Below the pieces are notes generated by a model. It was not told the DNA's origin. It did not search any database and worked only from the letters and a program-made list of their open reading frames with translations. From NCBI RefSeq assembly GCF_013116825.1, contig NZ_JABFNS010000046.1, positions 1-58,265 of the forward strand: DNA of 58,265 nt. Reading direction: 5' to 3'. Position numbers and translations under genes: made by a program. Below are positions 7,927-16,013 of this stretch, in pieces. The first letter of the stretch is position 1. Each line of letters opens with the position of its first letter. This DNA comes from Myxococcus xanthus. Its GTDB lineage: Bacteria > Myxococcota > Myxococcia > Myxococcales > Myxococcaceae.

Positions 7927-9309
7927 GTGGATTCCGTCTGGCCGGCAACGCCCGTAGACCCGGACCGCCTGGGTCGTCCTTCCCGTCGTGGTGCGACGGC
8001 GGCACTCGAAGCGCACATCGCGGTGCTGCGCGGCGAGCCTTTGAAGGCCGCGCTCGCCAACGCCTTGCGAGAGGCCAATGGCCTGGGCGGCCAGGAGCGG
8101 CGCTTCGCCGCCATGGCCGTGCGCGAGCTGTCCCGGCACCAGCGCTTGCTGGACCTGGCGGCCCGGTTGCTGGGCCACACCATGGGCAAGGTGGGGCTGA
8201 CGGAGGACCAGGCGCTGGTGCGCTATGCCCTCTGGCGCCGCATCTTCTGTGGTGAGGGCTGGGCGCGCATCGGTCCCGAGGTCCGGCTGCCGGGGCCCGT
8301 GCGTCCGCGCACCATCAAGGACGACCTCCTCCAGCGCGTGGTGGAACAGCCGCTGCCGGAGGCGCCGCTCCCGGAGTCCCAGACGGAGCGGCTGGCCATT
8401 CGCTACTCGTTCCCCAACTGGTTGGTGCAGCGCCTGGCCCAGGTGTACCCGGAGGACGTGCTGGAAGGGCTGCTGGCGTCGCTCGATGAGGAGCCGTCGC
8501 TGCACTTCCGCGCGCGGCCCCCGGGGACTCGGGACGCGGTGCTGGCGGCGCTGAGGGAGGAGGGCGTCAACGCCGAGCCGGTGGCCGCGGCGCCGGATGC
8601 CGTGCGGGTGACGGACTCCAGCCACCGCGTCTTCGAGACCCGGATGATGAAGTCCGGCCGACTCCAGGTGCAGGACGTGGGCAGCCAGCTCATCTCCGAG
8701 CTGTGCCGTCCCCGGGAGGGGTCGCTGGAGGGCTTCACCGTGGCGGACGTGTGCGCTGGCGCGGGCGGCAAGACGCTGGCGTTGGCGGACTTCGTCGGGC
8801 CCCGGGGCAAGGTGCTGGCCGGGGACCGTTCGCGGCGCCGGCTGGCCGAGGCGCGCGAGCGCGTGCGCCACTTCTCGCTCCGGCAGGTGGCTTTCCCGCA
8901 TCCGCTTCCGCTGTCCGACGCGGACGTCCTTCTGATTGATGCGCCGTGCAGCGGCACGGGCTCCCTGGCGCGCGAGCCAGATCAGAAGTGGAAGCTCACC
9001 GCTCAGGAAATCGCCAAGTACCAGGCCACGCAGTCAGAGTTGCTGGATGAGGTGTCACGCCAGGCGAAGCCGGGTGCACTCATCGTCTATGCGACCTGCT
9101 CGGTGATGCCGGAGGAGGACGAGGCGGTGGTGGAGGCATTCCTCGCGAAGCACCCGGACTTCACGCTGGAGCCGGTCGAGGACGTACTCGGCGCGGAGCG
9201 GGCGGCGCTCGCCGCGCAGGGGCCCTATTTGAAGGCGTTGCCTCCCAAGGTTCCCGGGGGAGGATTCTTCGCGGCCCGGCTGCGGAGGACAGGGGCGGGG
9301 CCGGGTTGA
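7927..9309 (+). CDS. rsmB: RsmB-type 16S rRNA (cytosine-C5) methyltransferase
   Basis: This SAM-dependent enzyme would methylate a cytosine in 16S rRNA (C967 in E. coli). The 460-residue protein has an N-terminal NusB-like helical region (about 20-150), a linker, and a methyltransferase domain with SAM motif DVCAGAGGKT (274-283). The two family cysteines are present: C341 in PCSGTG, the release cysteine, and C391 in ATCS, the nucleophile. I prefer the GTG at 7927, five bases after the receiver gene; the frame extends upstream only as an overlap with that gene. RsmB and other NOP2/Sun enzymes are hard to tell apart, but the NusB-like N-terminus favours RsmB. Confidence 0.85.
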   Translation: MDSVWPATPVDPDRLGRPSRRGATAALEAHIAVLRGEPLKAALANALREANGLGGQERRFAAMAVRELSRHQRLLDLAARLLGHTMGKVGLTEDQALVRYALWRRIFCGEGWARIGPEVRLPGPVRPRTIKDDLLQRVVEQPLPEAPLPESQTERLAIRYSFPNWLVQRLAQVYPEDVLEGLLASLDEEPSLHFRARPPGTRDAVLAALREEGVNAEPVAAAPDAVRVTDSSHRVFETRMMKSGRLQVQDVGSQLISELCRPREGSLEGFTVADVCAGAGGKTLALADFVGPRGKVLAGDRSRRRLAEARERVRHFSLRQVAFPHPLPLSDADVLLIDAPCSGTGSLAREPDQKWKLTAQEIAKYQATQSELLDEVSRQAKPGALIVYATCSVMPEEDEAVVEAFLAKHPDFTLEPVEDVLGAERAALAAQGPYLKALPPKVPGGGFFAARLRRTGAGPG

Positions 9310-9365
9310 CAGGCTCCGAGAGCGCACGCTACGCAATCGTTGATTTCTCAAGGAGTGTGACTGAC

Positions 9366-9767
9366 TTGGCGGCCGACTCGAAGCAGTCCGAGGTGGTGAA
9401 GCAGATCAACGAGGCCTTCCAGGCGGCGCAGGACCGGTTGGCGCAGCTTCGCGAGGCCGTGGAGCGCAACACGGACCTGGCCCGGGCGAACGCTCGCACC
9501 ACCGTGCTGAAGGATCAGAAGGAGAAGGCGCTCAAGGAGCTGGGCGAAGCCGTCTGGCGTCAGGTCCAGAAGGGGCGGCTGGACCTTCCGGCGGGGTTCG
9601 GCGTCGCGCTCAAGGCGGTGGAAGCAGCGGAGCAGGCGGTCGAGGCCCACGCGCGTGAGCTCACCGACCTCCTCCGGGAAGGGGAAGAAGTGGCGCAGCG
9701 GTTGAATGAACAAAAAAACGCGCCGAGGCCTCAAAGAGTTCTGGTGCCTGGAGCGAAGAAACGGTAG
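9366..9767 (+). CDS. Small coiled-coil protein of unknown function
   Basis: About 133 residues, highly charged and helical, with heptad-like patterns through most of the length (for example around INEAFQAAQDRLAQLREA and the stretch ending HARELTDLL) and a basic Lys/Arg tail. There is no signal peptide or membrane segment. The start is uncertain. AGGAG at 9351-9355 sits 10 bases before TTG 9366, which I prefer; a GTG at 9357 is too close to it, and a TTG at 9306 overlaps the rsmB stop. It lies between rsmB and two tRNA-Ala genes. It could be a scaffold or nucleoid/ribosome-associated factor, but that is guesswork. Confidence 0.65.
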   Translation: MAADSKQSEVVKQINEAFQAAQDRLAQLREAVERNTDLARANARTTVLKDQKEKALKELGEAVWRQVQKGRLDLPAGFGVALKAVEAAEQAVEAHARELTDLLREGEEVAQRLNEQKNAPRPQRVLVPGAKKR

Positions 9768-9823
9768 AAGGCACCCACTTCGCCGGTCGGGCCGCTCCCC
9801 AAAGCGGCTCAGCAGCAAAAGAC

Positions 9824-9896
<73 letters not shown>

Positions 9897-9910
9897 CTCT
9901 GAAATGAAAA

Positions 9911-9940
9911 GGCCCGCCAGGGAGACTTGGCGGGCCTTTT
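9911..9940 (+). terminator. Intrinsic terminator after tRNA-Ala copy 1
   Basis: A GC-rich stem (GGCCCGCCA paired with TGGCGGGCC) with an 8-base loop is followed directly by TTTT, a classical factor-independent terminator. Confidence 0.9.
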
Positions 9941-9974
9941 GTATTGAAGCGGTAGGTGACACCCAGGAAAAGAC

Positions 9975-10047
<73 letters not shown>

Positions 10048-10060
10048 CTCTGAAATGAAT

Positions 10061-10097
10061 AAGCCCGCCAGGGAAACCTGGCGGGCTTCTTTGTTTT
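10061..10097. terminator. Terminator between tRNA-Ala copy 2 and the convergent aldolase gene
   Basis: A 12-base stem (AAGCCCGCCAGG and CCTGGCGGGCTT) with a GAAA tetraloop is followed on the plus strand by CTTTGTTTT. On the minus strand the stem is followed by TTATTCATTT, so it probably serves both genes. Confidence 0.9.
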
Positions 10098-10109
10098 CCG
10101 CCGAGCCGA

Positions 10110-11033
10110 CTACGCCTTGCCGGCGAAGATGGCCATCACGTCCTTGAGGAGCTTGATGGATTCGGCGTGCGGACGCTGGAAGGCGTTGCGGCCCATGATG
10201 GAGCCGAAGCCGCCGCCGGCGTTGATCTGCTTGATCTCCTCCAGCAGGGCGTCCGTGCCCTTGGCCTCGCCGCCGGAGAAGATGACGATGCGCTTGCCGT
10301 TGAAGGCGGAGCGGACGACCTCGCGGACGCGGTCCGACAGCGTCTTGGTGGGGATGCCGGCCTTCTCGAAGGCCTTCTTCGCCTCGGCCTGCTCGATGTG
10401 GTCCTGCGGCGGCTTCACCTTGATGACGTGGGCGCCGAGCTGGGCGCTGATCTGCGCCGCGTAGGCCACCACGTCGATGCCCGTCTCACCCTCCTTGGAC
10501 AGGTTGCCGCGGGGGTAGGCCCAGAGGACGGTGGGCAGGCCGTAGGACTTGGCCTCGGCGATGATGTCGCGGAGGTCCTCGTACTGCTCGTTGCGCGCCC
10601 CGGAGCCCGGGTAGATGGTGTAGCCGACGGCGGTGCAGCCCAGGCGGACGGCGTCCTTCACGGAGCTCGTCACCGCGGACATGGGGTTGGCCACCTTGGC
10701 CAGGGTGTCGGAGTTGTTGACCTTGAGGATGAGGGGAATCTCACCCGCGTACCTGCCGGCCACCGCCTCCAGGAAGCCCAGCGGCGCTGCGTAGGCGTTG
10801 CAGCCCGACTCGATGGCCAGGTTGATGTGGTAGTCCGGATCATAGCCGGCGGGGTTCGGACCGAAGGAGCGGGCCGGGCCGTGCTCGAAGCCCTGATCCA
10901 CCGGGAGGATGACGAGCTTGCCCGTGCCGGCCAGCGTGCCGGTGTTCAGCAGCCGGGCCAGGTTGGTCAGGGTGCCGGGGTTGTCGGACGGGTACCACGA
11001 CAGGATCTGCTTGACGCGATCGGTATGGGGCAT
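10110..11033 (-). CDS. fbaB: Class I (DhnA/FbaB-type) fructose-bisphosphate aldolase
   Basis: This cytoplasmic enzyme interconverts fructose-1,6-bisphosphate with dihydroxyacetone phosphate and glyceraldehyde-3-phosphate through a lysine Schiff base, without metal. The 307-residue protein matches DhnA-type archaeal/bacterial class I aldolases, with ILPVDQGFEHGP near residue 41, LKVNNSD and HVIKVKPP (candidate Schiff-base lysine region), and a phosphate-binding SGGEAKG plus GSIMGRNAFQRP near the end. The ATG at 11033 is preceded by an AGGA-type site. The longer open frame adds a Cys-rich leader that is unlikely to be translated. Related DhnA aldolases act on other sugars, so the substrate is likely but not certain. 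Confidence 0.88.
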   Translation of the reverse strand: MPHTDRVKQILSWYPSDNPGTLTNLARLLNTGTLAGTGKLVILPVDQGFEHGPARSFGPNPAGYDPDYHINLAIESGCNAYAAPLGFLEAVAGRYAGEIPLILKVNNSDTLAKVANPMSAVTSSVKDAVRLGCTAVGYTIYPGSGARNEQYEDLRDIIAEAKSYGLPTVLWAYPRGNLSKEGETGIDVVAYAAQISAQLGAHVIKVKPPQDHIEQAEAKKAFEKAGIPTKTLSDRVREVVRSAFNGKRIVIFSGGEAKGTDALLEEIKQINAGGGFGSIMGRNAFQRPHAESIKLLKDVMAIFAGKA

Positions 11034-11280
11034 GTGTGGGGATCCTCTGTCTCGGGAACAGGCGCAATCTGCTGCATGCGTCACGTCCAACCAACTCCTT
11101 TTCGCGCGCGAGTGTCACGGGTTCCACGACAGTGCACATCCCCCGTGTCTTTTGGCGCGGCCGTCCACAATCTCCGGCCGGTGCCGTGGGACGAACAACA
11201 CCGGTGACGGCCCGCAGCCGAACGGACATGCTGCGCCGCCGTGAGGTTCTCGGCTATGGGGAGCTACACAAGGCGGGTTG

Positions 11281-13074
11281 ATGCGCGGACACCTGGATCA
11301 TGGCGTGACAGTGGCGCTGATGCTCGCGGCGGGCGTTGCCGGAGCGCAGCTCACCCCCGGCTCGGTCGGGACGGGGAGCAGCCCTTCAACCGGCACCGGG
11401 AGCACGCCGGCCCCCTCCACGCCCGGCGCTACGCCAGCGCCGGAGGCGCCGGACCTGGGGACGCCGGGCGCCGACGCACCGACGGCGGTGCCTGGCACTG
11501 GGGCGCCGAGCTCCGACGCACCGACGGCGGTGCCTGGCACTGGGGCGCCGGGAGGGATGCGGCCCACGCCGCGCGTGGGGACCGGGGGGCGGGACCTGCC
11601 GCCGAGTCCGCCGGGCATCGCGCCCAGCTCGATTGAGGAGACGCCGGGGACCTCGCAGCGGGGGCAGGCCATTTCACCCGCGCCAGCCCTGGAGCCCTCC
11701 GCCGAGGCGGAGCAGGTGAAGGAGGGCGTGCCGGGTGCGCCGGACTCGGAGGAGAAGCCCGCGCGGCGGGCGCCGCTGACGCTGACGGAGCTGGTGACGC
11801 GGGCTCGCGAAGCGGACTCCCGGGTGGAGGAGGCGACGGCGGAGCTTCGCAAGTTCCAGGCGCTCTACCAACAGGCGCGGTGGGCCTGGTTCCCCAAGTT
11901 CGAAATCACCGTGGGGGCGGGAGGCCCCACGCCCGAGGCCCGCAACGACGGCCTGGGGGGACCTCCCACCACGGAGGCCACCTTCAAGGGAGACCTGAAC
12001 TTCGGCCGCGTTGGCGTGACGATGTTCTCCACCGGCAACGCGGTGTTGCCGCTCTACACTTTCGGCAAGCTGACGGCGCTGGAGAAGGCGGGCGCGCAGG
12101 GGCCCGTGCTGGGGGCCGCGCTCCGCGAGCGCACGCGCAACGAGGTCGGCTTCCAGGCCGCGCAGGCATACTTCGGCTACCAGCTGGCGCGGAACGGGCT
12201 TCAGCAGATTGAAGAGGTTTCGAAGCGGCTGGAGGACGCTGGCCAGCGCATCGAGCGGCTCCTCAAGGAGGACTCGGCCCAGGTGTCCGCCGTGGACTCG
12301 TACAAGGTCCGCTTCTTCCGGCAGATTATCGAAGCGCGCAAGGCAGAGGCCCTGCAGGGGCGTCAGTTCGCGCTCGCCGCCATCGGCCTGCTGGCGAACG
12401 TGGGGCCCGAAGACGCCGTGACGGTGGTGGAAGAGGACCTGGAGCTCGATGAGGACGTTCCGGTGCCCAGCCTGGAGCAGGCCCTGGTGCGGGCGGAGCA
12501 GTCCCGTCCGGAGTTGACGGCCATCGCCGCCGGCATCGCCGCGCGCGAGCAGGAGGTCTTCATCCGCGAGCGCAGCTACTACCCGGACCTGGGACTGGCC
12601 GGCTTCTATGATGTGCGCTTCACCACCAGCGCCACGCGGCAGCGCACGCCCTTCGCGTTTGATCCATACAACGACCGCACCGGGGGCGTGGGCCTGGTGA
12701 TGCGGGGGACGTTCGACATTCCCATCAAGGACGCCCAGCTCGAGCAGGCCCGCGCGGAGCTGGACAAGCTGCGCGCGCAGGAGAAGCAGATCCGCGCGGG
12801 CATCCGCCTGGAGGTCTCCAAGGTGCATGGCGAGCTGGTGGCCGCCTGGAGTCGCGCCCGGGCCTTTGGCGAGGCGGAGCGGAGCGCCCGCCGGTGGGTG
12901 ACGGCCGCCTTCACCGCGTTCGACCTGGGGACCGGTGACACACGTGACCTGGTGGACGCTTTCACGGCCTATGCCCAGGCTTCAGGTGACAAAGGCAAGA
13001 GCTGGCACGACGTTCGGGTAGGTATGGCCGCCCTCGCGCGAGTAACCGGGGCGCCGCTGGCTCCGGGTGAATAA
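11281..13074 (+). CDS. TolC-family outer-membrane efflux protein with a long Pro/Thr/Ala-rich N-terminal extension
   Basis: The 597-residue protein starts with a signal peptide (hydrophobic core VALMLAAGVAGAQ at about 11-23). Residues 24-155 then form a low-complexity region rich in Pro, Gly, Thr and Ala, with an internal 14-residue tandem repeat. The remainder is an outer-membrane efflux protein (TolC-like) domain with long helices (around LTLTELVTRAREADSRVEEA and again near VSKVHGELVAAWSRARA) and Tyr/Phe-rich strand segments. TolC proteins form trimeric exit ducts. It is followed after 55 bases by an MlaC-like gene, which suggests a role in lipid or hydrophobic-compound transport. The ATG at 11281 directly follows an alternative TTG. 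Confidence 0.82.
   Translation: MRGHLDHGVTVALMLAAGVAGAQLTPGSVGTGSSPSTGTGSTPAPSTPGATPAPEAPDLGTPGADAPTAVPGTGAPSSDAPTAVPGTGAPGGMRPTPRVGTGGRDLPPSPPGIAPSSIEETPGTSQRGQAISPAPALEPSAEAEQVKEGVPGAPDSEEKPARRAPLTLTELVTRAREADSRVEEATAELRKFQALYQQARWAWFPKFEITVGAGGPTPEARNDGLGGPPTTEATFKGDLNFGRVGVTMFSTGNAVLPLYTFGKLTALEKAGAQGPVLGAALRERTRNEVGFQAAQAYFGYQLARNGLQQIEEVSKRLEDAGQRIERLLKEDSAQVSAVDSYKVRFFRQIIEARKAEALQGRQFALAAIGLLANVGPEDAVTVVEEDLELDEDVPVPSLEQALVRAEQSRPELTAIAAGIAAREQEVFIRERSYYPDLGLAGFYDVRFTTSATRQRTPFAFDPYNDRTGGVGLVMRGTFDIPIKDAQLEQARAELDKLRAQEKQIRAGIRLEVSKVHGELVAAWSRARAFGEAERSARRWVTAAFTAFDLGTGDTRDLVDAFTAYAQASGDKGKSWHDVRVGMAALARVTGAPLAPGE
11471..11550 (+). repeat. In-frame tandem repeat (42-base period) inside the TolC-like gene
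   Basis: The 38-base segments at 11471-11508 and 11513-11550 are identical, giving two copies of the peptide DAPTAVPGTGAP in the Pro-rich spacer. The exact identity at DNA level suggests recent slippage or duplication. Confidence 0.9.
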
Positions 13075-13129
13075 CCATGCGCTCACCACAGTCTTTCCTG
13101 TCGTCCTTTCATCACTCGGAGCCCATTGA

Positions 13130-13735
13130 ATGATTGCGTCCCTGCTTGCCGCCACCCTGCTTGCCACCGCACCCGGCCCACTGACGGTCGTCCAGTCCGG
13201 GAATGCGGACGTGCAGAAGGCCGCCAACGCCCCCGGTGCCACCGCGCAGTCGCTGGCCAGCGTCGTGGAGAAGTTCGTCGACTTCGAGGAGCTGGCGAAG
13301 CGTGCGCTGGGTGACAAGACCTGGGCCGGCCTCCAGCCCGCCCAGCGCAAGGAGTTCACCGAGACGATGACGGGCCTCCTGCGCGCGTCCTATGCCCAGA
13401 AGGCCTTGGGGCAGGCACAGGCCCAGGTGAAGTACGGCGAGGAGGGCATCGACGGTAACGAGGCCTCGGTGGGCACCACGGTGACGGTGAAGAAGGACGC
13501 CATCCCCGTCGAGTACCGCCTGTACCGCACGTCGGCGACCGGGGCGTGGCGCATCTACGACGTCATCACCGACGAAGTGTCCCTGGTGGACACGTACAAG
13601 GGGCAGTTCCGCAAGCTGCTCGCCGACAAGGGCTTCGACGGCCTGCTGTCCACGCTGAAGAGCAAGCGGACGCAGTTGGAGAAGGAGAACGCGGCGTCGG
13701 CGCAGAAGAGCGCGGGGCAGACCGCGGTCCCCTGA
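13130..13735 (+). CDS. MlaC/Ttg2D-family periplasmic lipid-binding protein
   Basis: MlaC proteins carry phospholipids across the periplasm between inner- and outer-membrane complexes. This 201-residue protein has a short signal peptide (MIASLLAATLLATA) and the MlaC fold pattern: KFVDFEELAKRALG, a helix with LQPAQRKEFTETMTGLLRASYA, then strands ending in WRIYDVITDEVSLVDTYKGQF and a final helix (FDGLLSTLKSKRTQLEKEN). Length is typical. CGGAG precedes the ATG. No MlaD, MlaE or MlaF gene is adjacent, so it is a detached MlaC. Its neighbours are a TolC-like gene and a ceramide-type operon, which fits a lipid-transport role, but its cargo is inferred. Confidence 0.85.
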   Translation: MIASLLAATLLATAPGPLTVVQSGNADVQKAANAPGATAQSLASVVEKFVDFEELAKRALGDKTWAGLQPAQRKEFTETMTGLLRASYAQKALGQAQAQVKYGEEGIDGNEASVGTTVTVKKDAIPVEYRLYRTSATGAWRIYDVITDEVSLVDTYKGQFRKLLADKGFDGLLSTLKSKRTQLEKENAASAQKSAGQTAVP

Positions 13736-13764
13736 CGCCCAGCGCGGTCTGCTTCACGTGTCCA

Positions 13765-13804
13765 GGCCGAGGTGCCCTCCCGGGTGCCTCGGCCGTCGTC
13801 TTTT
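13765..13804 (+). terminator. Terminator after the MlaC-like gene
   Basis: Arms GGCCGAGG and CCTCGGCC, with further CCC/GGG pairing inside, are followed by GTCGTCTTTT. The hairpin sits between two convergent genes and may slow transcription from both sides. Confidence 0.75.
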
Positions 13805-14805
13805 CAGCGCCCGCCCGCGTCGCGGTATGCGGCCAGGGTGCCGGCCAGGCCCTGGGCCAGGGGGATGGTGGGCAGGAAGCCCAGCTCCCGACTCGCGCGC
13901 TCGGTGGAGCATGTCCACGCGGGGCACCGCATCTCCCGCACCTTGTCCCGGTTGAGGATGGGCACCGTGCCGCGCAGGCGGGCCACGGCTTCCGAGCCAA
14001 GCCCCACCACGTAGCTGACCGTCTGCGGCACGGGCAGCACGGCGGGCCGGCCCTTGCCGAGCGCCCCGGCCATGGCTGTGCAGACGTCCTCCCAGGAGTG
14101 CTCCACGCCGTCAGACACGGCGTACACGCCGCGCGCCGGATCTTCCTTCGACACCGTGGGGCCGCGCTCCGCGGCCGCGAGCAGGGCGGTGCAGAGGTCA
14201 TCCACGTGGATGAGCGAGTAGCGCTTGGGACCGAAGCCGCTCTTCAGCGCCAGCCCCAGCTTCGCCATGGGCAGCAGCGACGGGAGGAACTCCACGTCAC
14301 CGGGGCCGTAGACGATGGGCGGCCGGACGATGACGGACGGGACCCGGTCCGCGAGCGCCCGGACCGCCTCCTCGCCGCCCAGCTTGCTGCGGCCGTAGAT
14401 GGACACGGGCGCGGGCGGGTCCTCCTCGCGGCGCGGGCGCTCCGGCGTGGATGGGCCGGCCGCGGCCAGCGACGAGCAGTACACCAGCCGGGGAGGGTGG
14501 GGCAGGGCGGCCATGGCCTCCACCAGGCGGCGGGTCCCCTTCGCGTTGCCCTCGATGTAGCCCTCGGGCTCGCGGGACTTGGTGACACCCGCCAGGTGCA
14601 GCACGCAGTCCACGTCGCGCACGGCTTCGGCCAGTCCCGCGCCCGTTGTCAGGTCCGCCACCACGAAGCGGGCGCCCAGCCCCTCCAGGGGGCCACGGCG
14701 CGAGCTGGCGCGCACCATGAGGGTCAGCGTGTCACCACGCTCCACGATGCGGCGCGCGAGCCGCTGGCCAATGAACCCGGTGCCGCCAGTGAGCAGGAAT
14801 CGCAA
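13804..14805 (-). CDS. Extended SDR NAD-dependent epimerase/dehydratase, candidate ceramide reductase (CerR-like)
   Basis: The 333-residue protein has the extended-SDR hallmarks: TGGTGFIG (6-13) for NAD(P) binding, LHLAGVTK (about 69-76), YCSSLAAAG with the catalytic Ser, and the YGRSK motif (Y137, K141). It is the last gene of a minus-strand series behind a GNAT-type acyltransferase and a serine palmitoyltransferase homologue, with a 28-base gap. In Caulobacter the same three families make ceramide, where the SDR (CerR) reduces the keto group left by serine palmitoyltransferase. On sequence alone it is just an SDR; the ceramide role rests on this gene order. Confidence 0.8.
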   Translation of the reverse strand: MRFLLTGGTGFIGQRLARRIVERGDTLTLMVRASSRRGPLEGLGARFVVADLTTGAGLAEAVRDVDCVLHLAGVTKSREPEGYIEGNAKGTRRLVEAMAALPHPPRLVYCSSLAAAGPSTPERPRREEDPPAPVSIYGRSKLGGEEAVRALADRVPSVIVRPPIVYGPGDVEFLPSLLPMAKLGLALKSGFGPKRYSLIHVDDLCTALLAAAERGPTVSKEDPARGVYAVSDGVEHSWEDVCTAMAGALGKGRPAVLPVPQTVSYVVGLGSEAVARLRGTVPILNRDKVREMRCPAWTCSTERASRELGFLPTIPLAQGLAGTLAAYRDAGGR

Positions 14806-14833
14806 GGAAGGCTCCTCGGGAGTCGGGCTGTGG

Positions 14834-16006
14834 TCAGAGCGCGCGCGTGTAGACGCGGTACGTCTTGGAGCGCTGGGCGCCCATGGATTCGATGGCGCGG
14901 TTGACCAGGTGGTTGTCCTCGAGCGTCCAGGAGATCTCTCCGCCCACGTAGCCCAGCCGCTTCGCCGTGCGCAGGGTGTCCAGGTACAGGATGGCGTCCA
15001 GGCCGCGGCGCCGGTAGCCCTCCTTGATGCCGAGGATGATGAGCCGCAGCCGGTTGATGCGGCGCGAGGCCAGCGCCAGCTTCACCAGGCCGATGGGCAG
15101 GCCGAACGTGGTGAGCCGCCCGTTGGCCGCGCGGATGGCCTGGTTGGCGTCCGGCACCGTCAGGGAGAAGGCCACCGGCTCGCCCTGGACCTCCGCCATG
15201 AGCGCGAGCTCCGGCCGGACGACCGTCTTGAGCTCCTTGGCCAGGTGGTCGAACTCCGCGTCGGTGAAGGGCACGAAGCCCCAGTTCTTCTCCCACGCCG
15301 AGTTGTAGATGTCCCGGATGCGCTTCACCTCGGCGTCCAGGTCCTTCATGTTGACCGGACGCACGACGACGCCGTCGCGCACGCGAATCTTCTCCGCGAT
15401 GCGCACCACCTTCTCCGGCGGCTGCGCGGACGATGACAGCTCGTAGGCGTACAGGTCCTTGGCCTTCGTCAGGCCGCAGGCCTCCAGCAGCGCCGCGTAG
15501 TAGGGCGGGTTGTGCGGCATCATCACCGCGGGAGGCGTATCGAAGCCGTCGATGAGCAGGCCCCAGTCCTGGTTGGAGGACAGGTTGGCCGGCCCCAGCA
15601 TGGCGTCCATGCCTCGCAGGCGCAGCCACGTCGCGGCGGACTCCAGCAGGGTCCGGGCGACGCCCGCGTCATTCACGCACTCGAAGAGACCGAAGAAGCC
15701 CTCCTTCGTGCCGTGAATCTCCATGTGCCGCGGATTGCGGATGGCGGCGATGCGGCCCACGACGTCCGGGCCGCGCCGGGCGAGGAACAGCTCCAGCTCG
15801 CCGTACTCGAAGAAGGGGTTCTTCTTCGGGTCCAGGAAGTCCCGGCGCTCCATCTCCAGCGGAGGAACCCAGTGCGGGTCGCTCTTGTAGAGGGCGTAGG
15901 GGAGCCGGATGAACTGCATCCGCTCCGCCTCGCCGCGGACAGGGGTCACCTGCACGTCCGAGGGCATGGACGAAGCTGCGTGGGTCGGCTCGGCGTGGAG
16001 GGCCAT
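14834..16006 (-). CDS. GNAT-superfamily acyltransferase, candidate bacterial ceramide synthase (bCerS-like)
   Basis: The 390-residue protein belongs to the large YghO-like GNAT group. It has an N-terminal block with YKSDPHWVPPLEMER and FFEYGELELFLA, the conserved middle motif around LGPANLSSNQDWGLLIDGF (137-155), and a C-terminal GNAT core in which IKEGYRRRGLD (327-337) is the acyl-CoA/acyl-carrier binding loop. Members next to serine palmitoyltransferase genes have been shown in Caulobacter to N-acylate the sphingoid base. It begins 7 bases after the spt-like stop and precedes the SDR gene. No signal peptide or membrane segment is visible. Confidence 0.8.
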   Translation of the reverse strand: MALHAEPTHAASSMPSDVQVTPVRGEAERMQFIRLPYALYKSDPHWVPPLEMERRDFLDPKKNPFFEYGELELFLARRGPDVVGRIAAIRNPRHMEIHGTKEGFFGLFECVNDAGVARTLLESAATWLRLRGMDAMLGPANLSSNQDWGLLIDGFDTPPAVMMPHNPPYYAALLEACGLTKAKDLYAYELSSSAQPPEKVVRIAEKIRVRDGVVVRPVNMKDLDAEVKRIRDIYNSAWEKNWGFVPFTDAEFDHLAKELKTVVRPELALMAEVQGEPVAFSLTVPDANQAIRAANGRLTTFGLPIGLVKLALASRRINRLRLIILGIKEGYRRRGLDAILYLDTLRTAKRLGYVGGEISWTLEDNHLVNRAIESMGAQRSKTYRVYTRAL

Positions 16007-16013
16007 GGGCGGT

